Source: Paramecium sonneborni (taxonomy: Eukaryota > Ciliophora > Oligohymenophorea > Peniculida > Parameciidae). From it: DNA of 64,000 bases. Below are positions 12,358 to 23,327 of the stretch, in pieces (positions within the stretch are counted from its first letter, which is position 1; each line of letters opens with the position of its first letter). The notes beneath the pieces are model-generated. The model searched no databases. It was not told where the DNA came from and was given only the letters and a program-made list of their open reading frames with translations. Made by a program: the position numbers and the translations under genes. The DNA is taken from assembly GCA_905182985.1 (NCBI GenBank), contig CAJJDN010000138.1, positions 264,846 through 328,845 on the forward strand, given 5' to 3'.

Positions 12358-12393
12358 TAATCAATAAATTTATAAATAATTATAATCGACTAA

Positions 12394-13666
12394 ATGAATC
12401 AATTTTATGGAAATTTTGTTAACTTAGATACTTCTATTGTACAATAATTTCTCTATCTAGGGAATTAATCATAATCTACCCTTCTATCAAAAAGCAACAA
12501 AACATATATTTAATAATTAAAACGTTAAACAAGAACTAAATGAATAAAGTTTACAATGCAATATTTATCTCTTTTTATCAATTGTTCATGGAATCAAACG
12601 ATTAAATAAACTATTTATTCAGTCATGTTCTAATAGAGATTAATTTCTTTATTTATTCGACACTCAGCAATATTCTCTCCTACTTTACAAAGTTCTCTAA
12701 ATTGTAAATCAATATTTCAATGATGATGACTCAAAAATTTAATTTGAGAAACATGCAATAAATAAATCTTGGCATTCTTCTGAATAGACTCTATAATAAA
12801 CATCATCTTTTTAGACATCTGCTAACAACGAAAAGTTTTAGTAGAAAATAAAAAAAATTATTTCAACTGACTTAGATCCGTTAAAATCATTGATTCATAA
12901 AGTTTAGGATTAAAATAGATCATATTAAAATTCATAAGCTAAAATAAATTATACACCCCAAGTGTCATTTCACTAAAATAATAAACAAATGAAATAAAGT
13001 TCATTGAAAGATTAATTAAAAGAAAAAATAGCTAAATTGGCTATGTAAAATACATATCATTGTTAGGAGAAAATGATTAAATCTAGTTCAGATTTAATTT
13101 AATAAACTCAAAATTATATAGCTGTTAATGAGTCTTTGAATGAAAAATAGATAGAGAAAGAAATAATTTAAAAACAGAATAAAATAAATTTTGGGTAATA
13201 AATGTTATTTAATAATCTTATCCAAAAAGAGGATTAAATTGGGTTTTAACAAAATAAACAATTGAAAACAATGCAAGAACCGATTCCAACATTTGTTTAG
13301 AATAAAAAAACTGATTTTGCAGTTCAAACTTCAGAATAGTAAATTGATGTATAAATAGTTTAAAAAAAAAAAGAAGAGTAAAACATAGTGTAAAATGAAG
13401 AGTAGAATAATTAGAATAATGTTCGAACCAATGAAAACGATTAAGGTGAGAAGAAATAAGAAATTTCTGTGAATAGGGTAAGATATTGCCAAGAATGTAA
13501 AAATAAAAATAAATATAATAATGGTACTTCAAGTGCTTCTCCATAAAAAAGTGATAGACACAATCGTGAAATATATTCAATAGATTATGTACAGCACAAA
13601 AGAAAATTAGGAAGTAATTGTATGAATAGAAATTTTAACATTTTAACGAATGCATAGTTAGAATGA
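12394..13666 (+). CDS. Unknown Q/N-rich protein, 416 aa
   Basis: Starts MNQFYGNFVNLDTSI; one 22-nt intron (gtacaataatttctctatctag) restores the frame, which then stays open for over 1.1 kb to TGA at 13664-13666. The N-terminal 110 residues (IYLFLSIVHGIKRLNKLFI and following) look folded; the remainder is Q/N/K-rich. A short cysteine pair (RYCQECKNKNKYN) near residue 365 is notable but too small to call a zinc finger. Divergent partner of the gene at 11592-12357. Confidence 0.65.
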
Positions 13667-13698
13667 ATGAAAAACTAAATAAAATTTAATTATTTATA

Positions 13699-14654
13699 AT
13701 GTCAATTCTAACTTTGTATTAGTCTAATTCGAAATCAGCTATGTCTAAAGATAGGGTGGAAGGTCAATCTGCAACAACGCCAATGAAATTAATTAAATCT
13801 TAACAATAGGATAGAGAAAAACTTTATAATAGTAATATAATGCAGAAAGCTTTAATTGAATCTTGCAAGAAAAGTAAAGAGAATAGAATGAATTCACCAA
13901 CATTTAAAGTGACAGACACTATAATTTAAGTATGTGTTGAAAATAAAATAGGCAAATTAAGATGCACCAACATAAAAATCCGGGAAAAAGAAAGGTATAT
14001 TTAGTGGAATAGATTCCTAAATAGACCCTTTTAGAAATGTTCATACATCTACAAACAAGACAAATGTAAAGTTAATGATGTTTAATGATGGTCATTTTAT
14101 GAAGAAATATCAACAAAAATAAACAGATATTTAATAAGAAAAAAACCATAGATATTCAATAAAAGTGTTTCAGTAAGAGCCAAGATAAGATGTGGCTCAA
14201 AAAAAAGTAAGAAAGAGCGTTCCAGGATAGCCAGTAGCAAAGGATCCAATCTTATCTCCAGATTCAAAAGTTGATAAGAAAGTAAAAGAGTAAATAAATT
14301 ATTAGCTCAGAATTTCTTGTTCATAAAGAAATGAACATAAAGAATAGATAGAAAGTATAAGAACATATTAACATGCTAATTCATCTTTGGGGTTTCGTGG
14401 AAGTGTTTAAGAAGGGTAAAAAAATAATGTAAGTCCAATTAAAATGAGAGATAGTAATACATATAAAAGTGATATGAAAAATATATTAACTTCAGATGAG
14501 AACTTTTTAAAACTTGTAATTTTTAGAATCTATATATTGATAGTTTTCTCGAACTGATTATAAAGGAAGTGATAATATTAAGAAATCAAAGAAACTATGC
14601 TTAAAAATGGATGTTCCTCGACCAATATCAGCATTTGCTTTATATGAAAAGTGA
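13699..14654 (+). CDS. Unknown basic low-complexity protein, 301 aa
   Basis: Starts MSILTLYQSNSKSAMSKDR only 32 bp after the preceding stop on the same strand. Introns of 22 nt (gtatgtgttgaaaataaaatag) and 28 nt (near 14516) give an exact frame to TGA at 14652-14654. The protein is rich in S, K, N and Q, with clusters such as KKVRKSVPGQPVAKDP, and ends RPISAFALYEK. No domain recognised; likely disordered. Confidence 0.6.
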
Positions 14655-14865
14655 TATATAAATTTTAAATTAATTTACGTTATTAATTTCTGTATAAAGG
14701 TGTTGTAATAAAAAATATGAAATGACAAGTGTATAAATAAGATGCTTGAGTGTGTTTTAACAATCTCTACAAAGATTTTCTAATTTTCACATAATATTAA
14801 GATCTATCATTTTATGTTACTTTAGACTATTTTAACAAAGAATAAATGATTATTATCTTTTGATA

Positions 14866-15141
14866 ATGAGAACACTTCTCTCTATGATTAAAACAAACTT
14901 AAAGAGTATAGAAAGGCAATAGCACTTTGAATAGGTTGATGAAGTACTTTTGAGAGTTCTAACTTTGTAATAAGAGATAAATAGGTTAGGAATGTTCTAA
15001 ACTGGGTGATACTAATTGATTTGATTTCATAGAATAGGGGATGATGATTGAAATGAAAGTTGTCAAGATAATGGTTTGGAAAATTAAAAGATAAATAAAT
15101 GCATATATGAATTAAAGTATGCAAATTATTGCTAGAAATGA
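14866..15141 (+). CDS. Possible small helical protein, 73 aa
   Basis: Starts MRTLLSMIKTNLKSIERQQH and continues as a regular amphipathic helix (EQVDEVLLRVLTLQQEINRL). The frame then needs a 54-nt in-frame intron ending AAG (near 15005-15058) to join CQDNGLENQKINKCIYELKY before TGA at 15139-15141. If only a 27-nt intron is removed the protein stops at about 51 aa. Both halves look coding; the structure is uncertain and no family is recognised. Confidence 0.4.
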
Positions 15142-15299
15142 GTAGTTAACAAAGAAGATTCGAATAGATTGGTTGTCTTCGAACTGGTGAATATAAGGGC
15201 TAAGTATTATTTATGAAACAAATTAATTATTTTCAATAAGCATTTTCTTAATTGAATAGATAGGTTCTGGATTTGATTATATTAAGTTAGTAGCTAAGT

Positions 15300-16462
15300 A
15301 TGAAGAATAAACCTGATGAATAGTAGCAAAATTAAAATAAAAGCTCATAATTCGAAGACAATAATGGAATTGATTTTGGCATTCGCAAAGTGATTAAATT
15401 AGGAGAGAATGGAGATAATAATAGTGCAGACATTAGCATTAATTTAGCCACTAATTTGCAATACAAATCTTAAAGAGTCAAGGAATAACAAAAATAAGTG
15501 ATTTAGTAAATTAAGCATCTTGCACGACAAGGCTCACATATGTATGTAACTATCTTTATATGTCATTATGATCTCTCTAAATACTGTTTCACATATTCCT
15601 TATATTATTTTATTGCTTATTTATTATTATTTTAGCACCGGATATTTAGAGCTCCCAACAGAGGTAATAAACTAATATAAAAAGAAAAGCAATTCACATG
15701 CCTTAATAGATGAAGTGTTATTAGAGTAAGTACTTTTTCATCACTCTCCAAAATACTATTTCCTTATATTCATCATTTATTTTTTCATTTTATTTTTACT
15801 TAGTAAGTTTTTACCGCCAAACTCCATCACTCCACTTATATTTACTAAAAAATTACCATAAGGAGGATAGTATAGACACAAAGGAACACAACCATTGTGG
15901 GTAAATGCCTTTGAAGGTCTTCTAAGTGTTGTGGTCTAATTGTATTACAAGAGTGATTAGAAATTAGCTGAATTTATGAAAGAAAAGGTCTTAATTGATA
16001 GTAAAAAAGACATTAAGCTAGTATATATAACAATTTATTTAAGGAAAAGAAACCAGGCAGAAAAAAGAAAATAATCGATAACGATTCACCCAATCAAGAA
16101 CAAATCGAATAATAATAGCCAAACAACCAGAATGCTTACTCTCTTTTATAATAGGATGTCTTAGATATACTCATTTCTCCCCTAAGGACCGATTTTTCAT
16201 TTGGTATTATATCCATTTTAACTTATAGAAACTTGGACAACTAAAGAAATTGCCATATTCGAATGTGGATTATGTAGATATGGCAAATAATACGAATTCT
16301 TGTCACATCTAGTATTTTTATACTTTATTGCTGTAGATTAAAACCAAAAATGCACAAGATATTATTCAATTTTATTACAATTGGAAATTCACAAGCCATT
16401 ATAAGCTATGGAAAATAAATAAAGCATATTATCATCGCAGCAACCTTAATAACTATGTATGA
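15300..16462 (+). CDS. SANT-domain protein resembling the ELM2-SANT corepressor class
   Basis: Five introns (94, 78, 23, 25 and 25 nt) give an exact 305-aa frame from MKNKPDEQQQ to TGA at 16460-16462. The C-terminal 65 residues are a SANT domain: ETWTTKEIAIFECGLCRYGK, then LSHLIKTKNAQDII and FYYNWK, matching the W-EE-F-YGK-TK-FYYxWK pattern of CoREST, MIER and MTA proteins. The middle (LPQGGQYRHKGTQPLWV, EGLLSVVVQLYY) would correspond to an ELM2-like region but is weak. A basic KKPGRKKKIID patch resembles an AT-hook. Known ELM2-SANT proteins recruit histone deacetylases, so a chromatin role is inferred. The two long introns are unlike the rest of the window. Confidence 0.75.
15542..15635 (+). 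other. Unusually long intron (94 nt)
   Basis: GTATGT...TTTTAG; removing it joins GGSHI to TGYLELPT in frame. It is about four times the usual intron length here. Confidence 0.65.
15726..15803 (+). other. Unusually long intron (78 nt)
   Basis: GTAAGT...ACTTAG with a T-rich 3' half; removing it joins DEVLL to DKFLPPNS in frame. Confidence 0.65.
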
Positions 16463-16543
16463 AATGATTTTATTTTGCCATCATCTGTTTTATTTTATTG
16501 ATAATACACTATCAAATTTACAAATTACATACTCAAATTCCCT

Positions 16544-16552
16544 CCCCCCCCC
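16544..16552 (+). repeat. C9 homopolymer
   Basis: Nine consecutive C in an otherwise AT-rich convergent intergenic region between the stops at 16462 and 16674. It may be unstable or a sequencing-prone site. Confidence 0.8.
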
Positions 16553-16673
16553 TTTCACTTATTTTTTATACCACATTTTATAATTATTAAATTAAGAAAA
16601 ATATTAAATAAAACCATTTTTTAGTTATTCTTATCATAGCAAATTACATCTAATAAGTATAAATTAAACGCTA

Positions 16674-19279
16674 TCATTATTTAATATTTCTAATTTCTTC
16701 TATAATAAATTTCTCCCATCCTATCTTAGGTACTTTTAAACTGACAGCCTTCTCATAAGCATCTTAAAGTAATAAATTTTTGCCAGGATGATTATGAGGT
16801 AAGTTTAACTTTATTTAAACTGCTAACTAATAAAATGCTTTTTTTTGATCCTAAATAATATTTATTAATGATACTTCATTCTAAATGATTGTTGGACTAC
16901 TTCCCTCTTTACGAATTACCATTCCATCGAAATCTCGTTAATATTATATATCAGACACTATACTATTCGTTACTCTATTTGTTTTAGTTTCAGGATTTCT
17001 AACATCCCATTCAGAGTTTATTTAAGATAGAACTTCATTATCAACATTCTATTCCAAGTATTAAGCTCTCAAATACTTCATATTTTCTAAGTCTTCTTTT
17101 TATATTTTCTTAAATAACTCTTATTCTAATTTGGCTTATTCTAAATTACTAATTTATATTATTTATTTTACGCTTTCTCTATCTCAACTTATTTATTTAA
17201 TCTACTTAATTCATTTTACAAAAAACTTTCATCCTCCAATTAATTATTTTGACTTTCTTCAACAAATTACAATTTTAATTATTTCTCTTAAGAAACTGCA
17301 AGGACTCTTTATAATGTTAGAATCATAATAAATCGTTTTTGATCAAAATTTTATTAATATATTTAGTATTATTGTGCTAACAATTCATTATACTATTTGA
17401 GTTTCTTATAATTATAAGAACATTAAATTATTTTAGTAATGCAATTAATTATCTAATCGCTATTAATTATTTCATCTCCTAATTATTTAGATTAAATAAT
17501 AATGTTCTATTTTAGTTATTCCAATTTCTGATTCAAGTTTAGAATTAGAGTATGAGCATTTTAAGTCTTGGCTTATTATTTAGATTTAGCCAAACATCTA
17601 ATGGAATGTGAATCAACATCCTCAAAAGGAATAAGATCTTCACAAATTACACATAATACTTATAGCTCATCTTATTTATTTCTGTTATTCTTTGAAATTG
17701 TTTAGTTAGAGCGTTAGACTTACTTATCTGTTCTATTTGGTTATTTTTACCACTCAGGTAAGATAGCTTTAGGTTATGTTCTCTAAAATTTAATTGCTTT
17801 CTCTGCTTATAAGAATAATTCTTTTTAATCCAATCTTTCCTTTTATTAAGCTATTAATATTGGGGATTAAGGTTATTTAAAGGGGGATTAAACTGTATGT
17901 GTATATATCTGAGGTTAAGGAATGATAATCTATTATTAAGAAGTGCGATTACTTTGCAATTCAAATTATTAATCTTAGAAAGTATTGTTTTTTTATGGGG
18001 ATTGAATTTTTCTTGAGTATTATTGCAATTACGCATCTAATTAATATTCATTATTATCTTAAGCTCTATTGATGATGGCTCTTTATAATATCTTTTAATT
18101 TCCAATTGGTTATACCATTTAAGAGTAATAAACATCTTAATTTTTGTTATTGCCCAATATTTCTGGTTTATTATTTACGAAACTTGAATGTCTTAATGGT
18201 AAAATTGGGACAGATGGAGATGGTTAAGTTGATGATTAATTCTAAGAATTTTCAATATTGACAATTTCAGTAATTTTAATTGTTTCAAATTGATCAGGAC
18301 TATTAACCCTTAATTTTTCTGTTCTAGAAAAGTTGTTTGAATTTAGATTGACATCTGTGAATGGTGGTGGTGATTATTATTATTACTATTATTCTATTTA
18401 TTTTTAATACGTAAGAGATATAAATCTACTTTTTGGAGGGGTATTTTGTTATATAGGATTAGTTTGATGAGTTTTGATATGTGAAGAATAATTAGGAGGA
18501 TTGTATTAAGTTTGTTCTTTAGTTTACACAGGTAATTAATTTTATTATGTTAATAGGGATAACGGCTGATAATTTTAATCAAATGGTTTGTATTAAGAAT
18601 CTATATTAAAATTTTTATTTTCATAAGTTTATATGTTTGAATAATTGTTATTATTATTGTTATTGTTATTGAGATTTGTTATAAAATTAGAGCTATCTTG
18701 TATTGGTTTATTAACTTACTAAAATTGAAAAGGAGTGATAAATTTATTGTTGCCATAAAGATCTTTAACTTAATCTTATAATTCAGCTCTTAATTCCTCA
18801 TCACAAAGTGTTTAGGCATTCTTAGTATTTTAATGAAGTTAAGTTGGTTCATCAAGCTTTCTATAAATAGAATCCATTTACTATATTGGTTTTTAGAATA
18901 TCTCTTAATTAAATACACCAAAAAATGAAGAATTAATTAAACTATCATCATCTGAGTATTTGATGATTTCTTAATTATATTTTTTTTAATCAACTACCTG
19001 CGTAATAGATAATGTATTATTTTAATATTAACTTTCTGTTGTTCCTCTATTAGCAGGGGATTATTCAATGTGAAAATTCCTATTATCAAATGGTTAAAAT
19101 ATGCTATCATTCAGCCTTGATGAAATGTCTGTTTCTGATGAAAATATTTTTTCAAATTCACAAGGTAATTCTTGCCCAATTGTTGGTTGAGGTATTTTGG
19201 GTATATATTCTGTTCTACGATAGGACATAGACATAGAATGATCTATCGGCTGAAAAACTGGGTTAACAAATTATTTCAT
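16674..19279 (-). CDS. Long disordered protein with C2HC-type zinc finger and coiled coil, 860 aa
   Basis: One 23-nt intron (gtaaaataaataatataaattag) gives an exact frame from MKQFVNPVFQPIDHSM to TGA at 16674-16676. Residues 1-540 are low-complexity, rich in N, Q, S and P, with N and Q runs. At about 541-561 lies a compact zinc-binding motif, CVICEDLIPFEDVDSHSIRC (C-x2-C-x12-H-x3-C), as in small C2HC/UBZ-like fingers. A coiled coil follows (LILNLNQKLEQLKQN; LSRLNKQVEIEKA) and then a conserved-looking C terminus (NLPHNHPGKNLLLQDAYEKA). The function is unknown; the finger suggests ubiquitin or protein binding by analogy. The start codon overlaps the stop of the upstream ORF (ATGA). Confidence 0.75.
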
Positions 19280-19791
19280 TTATATTAATATTTAAAACTA
19301 TCCAAAGCAATCATAGCAAGTTCCTTAACTTCTTTAGGGGACTTTAAGATCTGCAGAATAATTTTTAAAATTCCATCTTTAATTGCCAATCTAAATGCTG
19401 GTTCATATGTTTTAATATTAATATCCATTACAAATTATAGAATGACCACTCGAAGTTAAATATTTTGAGTTTTGCTAATCACATGAAGAATCGTCAATGT
19501 ATGTTTTAAAAACATCATTTAAATTGTGGCATTCCAAAAAGGTAGAGATTATCTCAGAATCTCAATCATTAATTCATCTGAATCTACCTAAGTCAAGTTT
19601 TTCATTATAAATAAAATAAATTCTTCATTATACACAATTCCTCTAAATTCCTATTCTATATTCTCAATAAGCAAAAGCAATTCTAACATATGAAATCGAC
19701 ATCTCTCTTTTGATTTAATATTTTAGACAATTGATCTTTTAATTGAAATTAGATGTTTGAGAATTGGGACTTGAGATTAATTTTAATTCAT
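19276..19791 (-). CDS. ARM/HEAT-like helical repeat protein, 171 aa
   Basis: An intron-free ORF from MNQNQSQVPILKHLISIK to TGA at 19276-19278. The helical pattern (LELLLLIENIEQEF; AFRLAIKDGILKIILQILK; VKELAMIALDSFK) resembles armadillo/HEAT repeats. The stop codon shares bases with the ATG of the next ORF on the same strand. It could therefore be the amino-terminal part of one larger protein if an intron or sequence error has been missed, but I found no splice that joins the frames. Confidence 0.65.
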
Positions 19792-19895
19792 TTTATTAAG
19801 AATGTAAATATAAACAACTTTATTTTGAAACTTATGTCCAATTCTATATATTTATTTCTAAACTTGATTAGATTCAAATTATTTATAATTTATTA

Positions 19896-20464
19896 ATGGG
19901 TTCTTGCTGCTCATCAAATAAAGTTGTAAAAGAAACTTATGATTATTCAGATGGTGGAGTATATTCTGGAGATTTATAAAATGGCTTACCAGTACTAAAT
20001 GTCTTAACAATATTGATAGCAAGGCAAGGGTTAAATTAGTTGGGAATCAGGGTGTTTTTTTGAAGGACTTTTAGATCAGGGTAGAAAAAATGGAAAAGGA
20101 TTGTTTAGATGGACTGACGGTTCTTATTATGACGGAGACTTTATAGATGAAAAGTTTAATGGTTATGGTGAATATTATTGGGCAGATGGCAAAGTCTACA
20201 AAGGTAATTGGGTTGATGGAGATCTAAATGGTGAAGGGACATTACAATACAAAGATGGAAGAATATATAAAGGTATATTGATAATTCATTTTAATAGGCA
20301 ATTTTACAAATGATAAACGGGATGGATAAGGGGAGATGATATGGCCCAGTGGAAGTAAATATATAGGAACATGGAAAAAAGGTAGATAACATGGTAAAGG
20401 AGTATTAATTGATACAAATGGAAAGAAAACAGAAGGCACTTGGAATAAAGGTAAAAAATTATGA
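19896..20464 (+). CDS. MORN-repeat protein with probable myristoylated N terminus, 171 aa
   Basis: Starts MGSCCSSNKVVKE: Gly2 with Cys4-5 fits N-myristoylation plus palmitoylation, so membrane attachment is likely. About six MORN repeats follow (for example YYDGDFIDEKFNGYGEYYW, VYKGNWVDGDLNGEGTLQY, YIGTWKKGRQHGKGVLI). Introns of 28 nt and 25 nt are removed to keep the repeats in frame; the stop is TGA at 20462-20464. MORN arrays bind lipids or act as protein scaffolds, often at ciliary or cortical membranes of protists. The full length suggests a single-domain protein without a catalytic partner. Confidence 0.88.
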
Positions 20465-20689
20465 TCATCATCATTATCAGATTTTATATGTCATAAATTT
20501 AACTTTTTATTTTATCTCAAATTATTTTAATATTAATGATTATATTTAGGTAATAATTAAATTATTTTTTAAGTGAAAGCTATTTTGTCAAATATCTATT
20601 CATTCATATTTATAAATTATCATAAATTACCAATATAAATTACATTCTTTATTAAAAATTATATTTTGCGCTAAATTATTAAATTAATC

Positions 20690-22227
20690 ATGTTTTAATA
20701 GGAAGATGTATAACATTATTATTAATTTAGAATCGTGTCAAGTCTAAAAGAGAAAACTATGCTGTTGAAATCAGAAACTAAAGTAGATTAGCAATATTTA
20801 ATCAAAAAAGAAATTAATTTGCTTCATAAGCAACATTATATAAATATGTGCCTGAAAATTTCTTGGAATTAATTCCAGAAGCTGATATTTAAGTATTTGT
20901 ATCAGAAAAGTTATTGAATCCAAATAATTCATTACCTTATGTTTTGGAAGGCTTAAAACTTTTAAATGAGAAAAGGAAGCAAATCAAAATTTACAAATTA
21001 CTTTAACCAAAATTATTAGAATTAATAAACCCATTTCTAGGTGTCTTGTCATCTAAAGAAGAGTATTTATCCTACCTAGTATTTTATCATTTATTGAATA
21101 TCATTTATTATTTAGATTAAGCATAATTGCAATTATTTTATAGCATGACAGGTTTTAAGGAATTATATTGCTATATTAAGGATTCAACATTTGATTTTAT
21201 GAGATAAGAAAAATTTGAAGTTGCTGCCTTTGGATTATTTACTATAGCAAATATTTTGAGTGAAAAAGCATTAGTTCTCAAACATCCATTCCTGCTTTAA
21301 TAATATTAATAATTTTTAATTGATCTTACAATTCTGCAATAAAATTTTAAAACAATTCCAACAATAAATTTTGTTCATGGTCTCATGTGGGTATTGAGGA
21401 ATTTAACTCAATTATCAAATAATATTTATTTATAATTCTTTGATATCTTATAAATGAACATCAACCATATTGAAAAGTTTTAAAACAATAATAATGATAT
21501 TTATTTTCAATTATGCTAAGATTTTTTATAAGGATTGTCAACTATAACTAGACGTATGACAGAAGACGAAATCAGTGAATTATTTGCAACTCATATTTAA
21601 TTACTTATATTTTTGATTTCAAATCCATGGGATCCAAAAGTACATTTAGAATAAGCTGAAATTCTTCGAAATCTTTTATATGGTTAAGATGATGTTATTG
21701 AGTAATTACTTTCTCTTGGTTTAAGTGAAGTTATTGCAAAATTGATGTCAAGCACTAATTAAGAAGTTATTGAAGAGACTATTGGTTGTATTAGAAATAT
21801 CTTTGGAGCAGAAGATGAAGAATTAATTACATCATTTTTAGGTTAGCAACAATTTCCAATCATCAAAGATTTATTATATAGATGTACAGGTGCTAATAAA
21901 TTAGAAGTTAGAAATGAAGCAATTGGAGCTATTTAAGTATTATTAACAAATTTTTAAGAATCTGGTGAAGCTGTAATTAAATTTGGAGGTGTTGAAATTT
22001 TAATTAATTCATTAACAGATACAGTTGGTTAAATTGAAATAATCAATAATATTTTAAGTTCAATATACCAACTACTTTCATATGATTTATCCATAAATTT
22101 AGATTAAGTAAGATAATTAATCTAAAATTGTTCAGGAGAGTAGATTATTAGCTAATTTCTTGATAGTAATGATGAATTAACAAGAACTTTAGCATTCAAA
22201 TTAATTGGATTTATTAATTTAGAGTGA
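20690..22227 (+). CDS. Importin-alpha-like ARM-repeat protein, 504 aa
   Basis: Starts MFQQED, then a 23-nt intron, then a basic segment (RVKSKRENYAVEIRNQSRLA, then IFNQKRN) that resembles the importin-beta-binding domain. The rest is armadillo repeats, for example HGLMWVLRNLTQLS, QAEILRNLLYGQDDVIEQLL, VIEETIGCIRNIFGAEDEEL and NEAIGAIQVLLTNFQESGEA. Length and layout match importin alpha, the adaptor that carries nuclear-localisation-signal cargo through the pore with importin beta. It is divergent, so it may be specialised in a cell with two kinds of nuclei (inference). The next gene starts 20 bp after its stop. Confidence 0.75.
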
Positions 22228-22247
22228 TGTTTACATTTTCATTTTAT

Positions 22248-23303
22248 ATGAATATTTTAAATAAATTATCACCACAATTTAAGCAATTTCTTTAAGAAGA
22301 AGGCATTAATGAAGAAATATTTATGTTTGAATAAACACTTCGTTACATTCGGATTAAACCAGATTATTTGATTACTTTTGAAGAACTTTAAAAATAAGTT
22401 TCTGATTCAATTCTGCCAATCACTTAAATTCCAACATTATATTCAATTCCAGCTGATTAAAAAATTAATAATCTTCAATTATATAAAGATGGTATTTTAT
22501 ATGGCATAGATAAATCCAGTGCTGCTGTTGTATATTCATTAGACATAAATTAAAATGATAATAATTTATTAGAGATTTGCTGCGCACCTGGAGCTAAATT
22601 AACTTTTATTGCAGATTTATTGAGAATTTAAACAAATAAAGATGGAATATAAAGAAAAGTTTTTGGAATAGACATTTCCTAAAATAGATTAAATATCACT
22701 CAATCAATAGTGAACAAATATTAATTAGAAAAACAAGTTGAATTAATATTAGAAGATGGAACAAAATATTAAAGTCCAATATAATTTGATAAAGTTTTAA
22801 TTGATGCTGAATGTACACATGAAGGTAGTATAAAACATTTAAAAAAATATATTGATAAGCCAATACCTGAAAAAAAATCTAAAAAATAATTCAAGAATAA
22901 TAAGGCATCCAAAAAGTAATTATAGAAAAATCACACTAATATTTACACAACTGAATAGACAAAAGCACATGAATGGACAGAAGAAGATTTCAATAACAGA
23001 TTTTTAGATTAAAAGAAATTATAAAAAATATATGACTTATAGTATTCTTTATTAGAAAATGGATATAAATATTTAAAATAGAATGGAATACTAATTTATA
23101 GTACATGTTCTTTTTCATAAAAACAAAACGAAGATTAAATTATTAAATTTTTACAACACAATAATGATGCAATTTTAATACATCCATTTTGGGGTATGTA
23201 AGAGTAATAATGCAAACCTGGATAAATATTTAATACTGTTAGATTTGATCCAAAAGTTTCAAATACAGGTGGAATGTTCATTGCAAAAATAAAAAAATTA
23301 TGA
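22248..23303 (+). CDS. NOL1/NOP2/Sun-family RNA 5-methylcytosine methyltransferase, 351 aa
   Basis: An intron-free ORF from MNILNKLSPQFKQFLQEEG to TGA at 23301-23303. The SAM-binding motif I is LLEICCAPGAKLTFIAD. The motif IV region reads VLIDAECTHEGSIKH, with the DxxC cysteine kept although the usual Pro is Glu. Motif VI reads LIYSTCSFSQKQNEDQI, with the catalytic TC and the following NE. These are the diagnostic features of NSUN enzymes, which methylate tRNA, rRNA or mitochondrial RNA. A lysine-rich insert (KKSKKQFKNNKASKK) follows motif IV. Which RNA it acts on cannot be told. Convergent with the minus-strand gene ending at 23328. Confidence 0.88.
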
Positions 23304-23327
23304 TATAAGAAAAAATTATAATTTAAA

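Noticed and set aside
17854..18036. Minus-strand ORF beginning MRNCNNTQEKFNPHKK, joinable by a 23-nt intron to the zinc-finger gene
   Set aside because: A longer uninterrupted frame (DNNEYQLDAQLQQYSRKIQS) passes through the same DNA without any intron and continues upstream to 19279.
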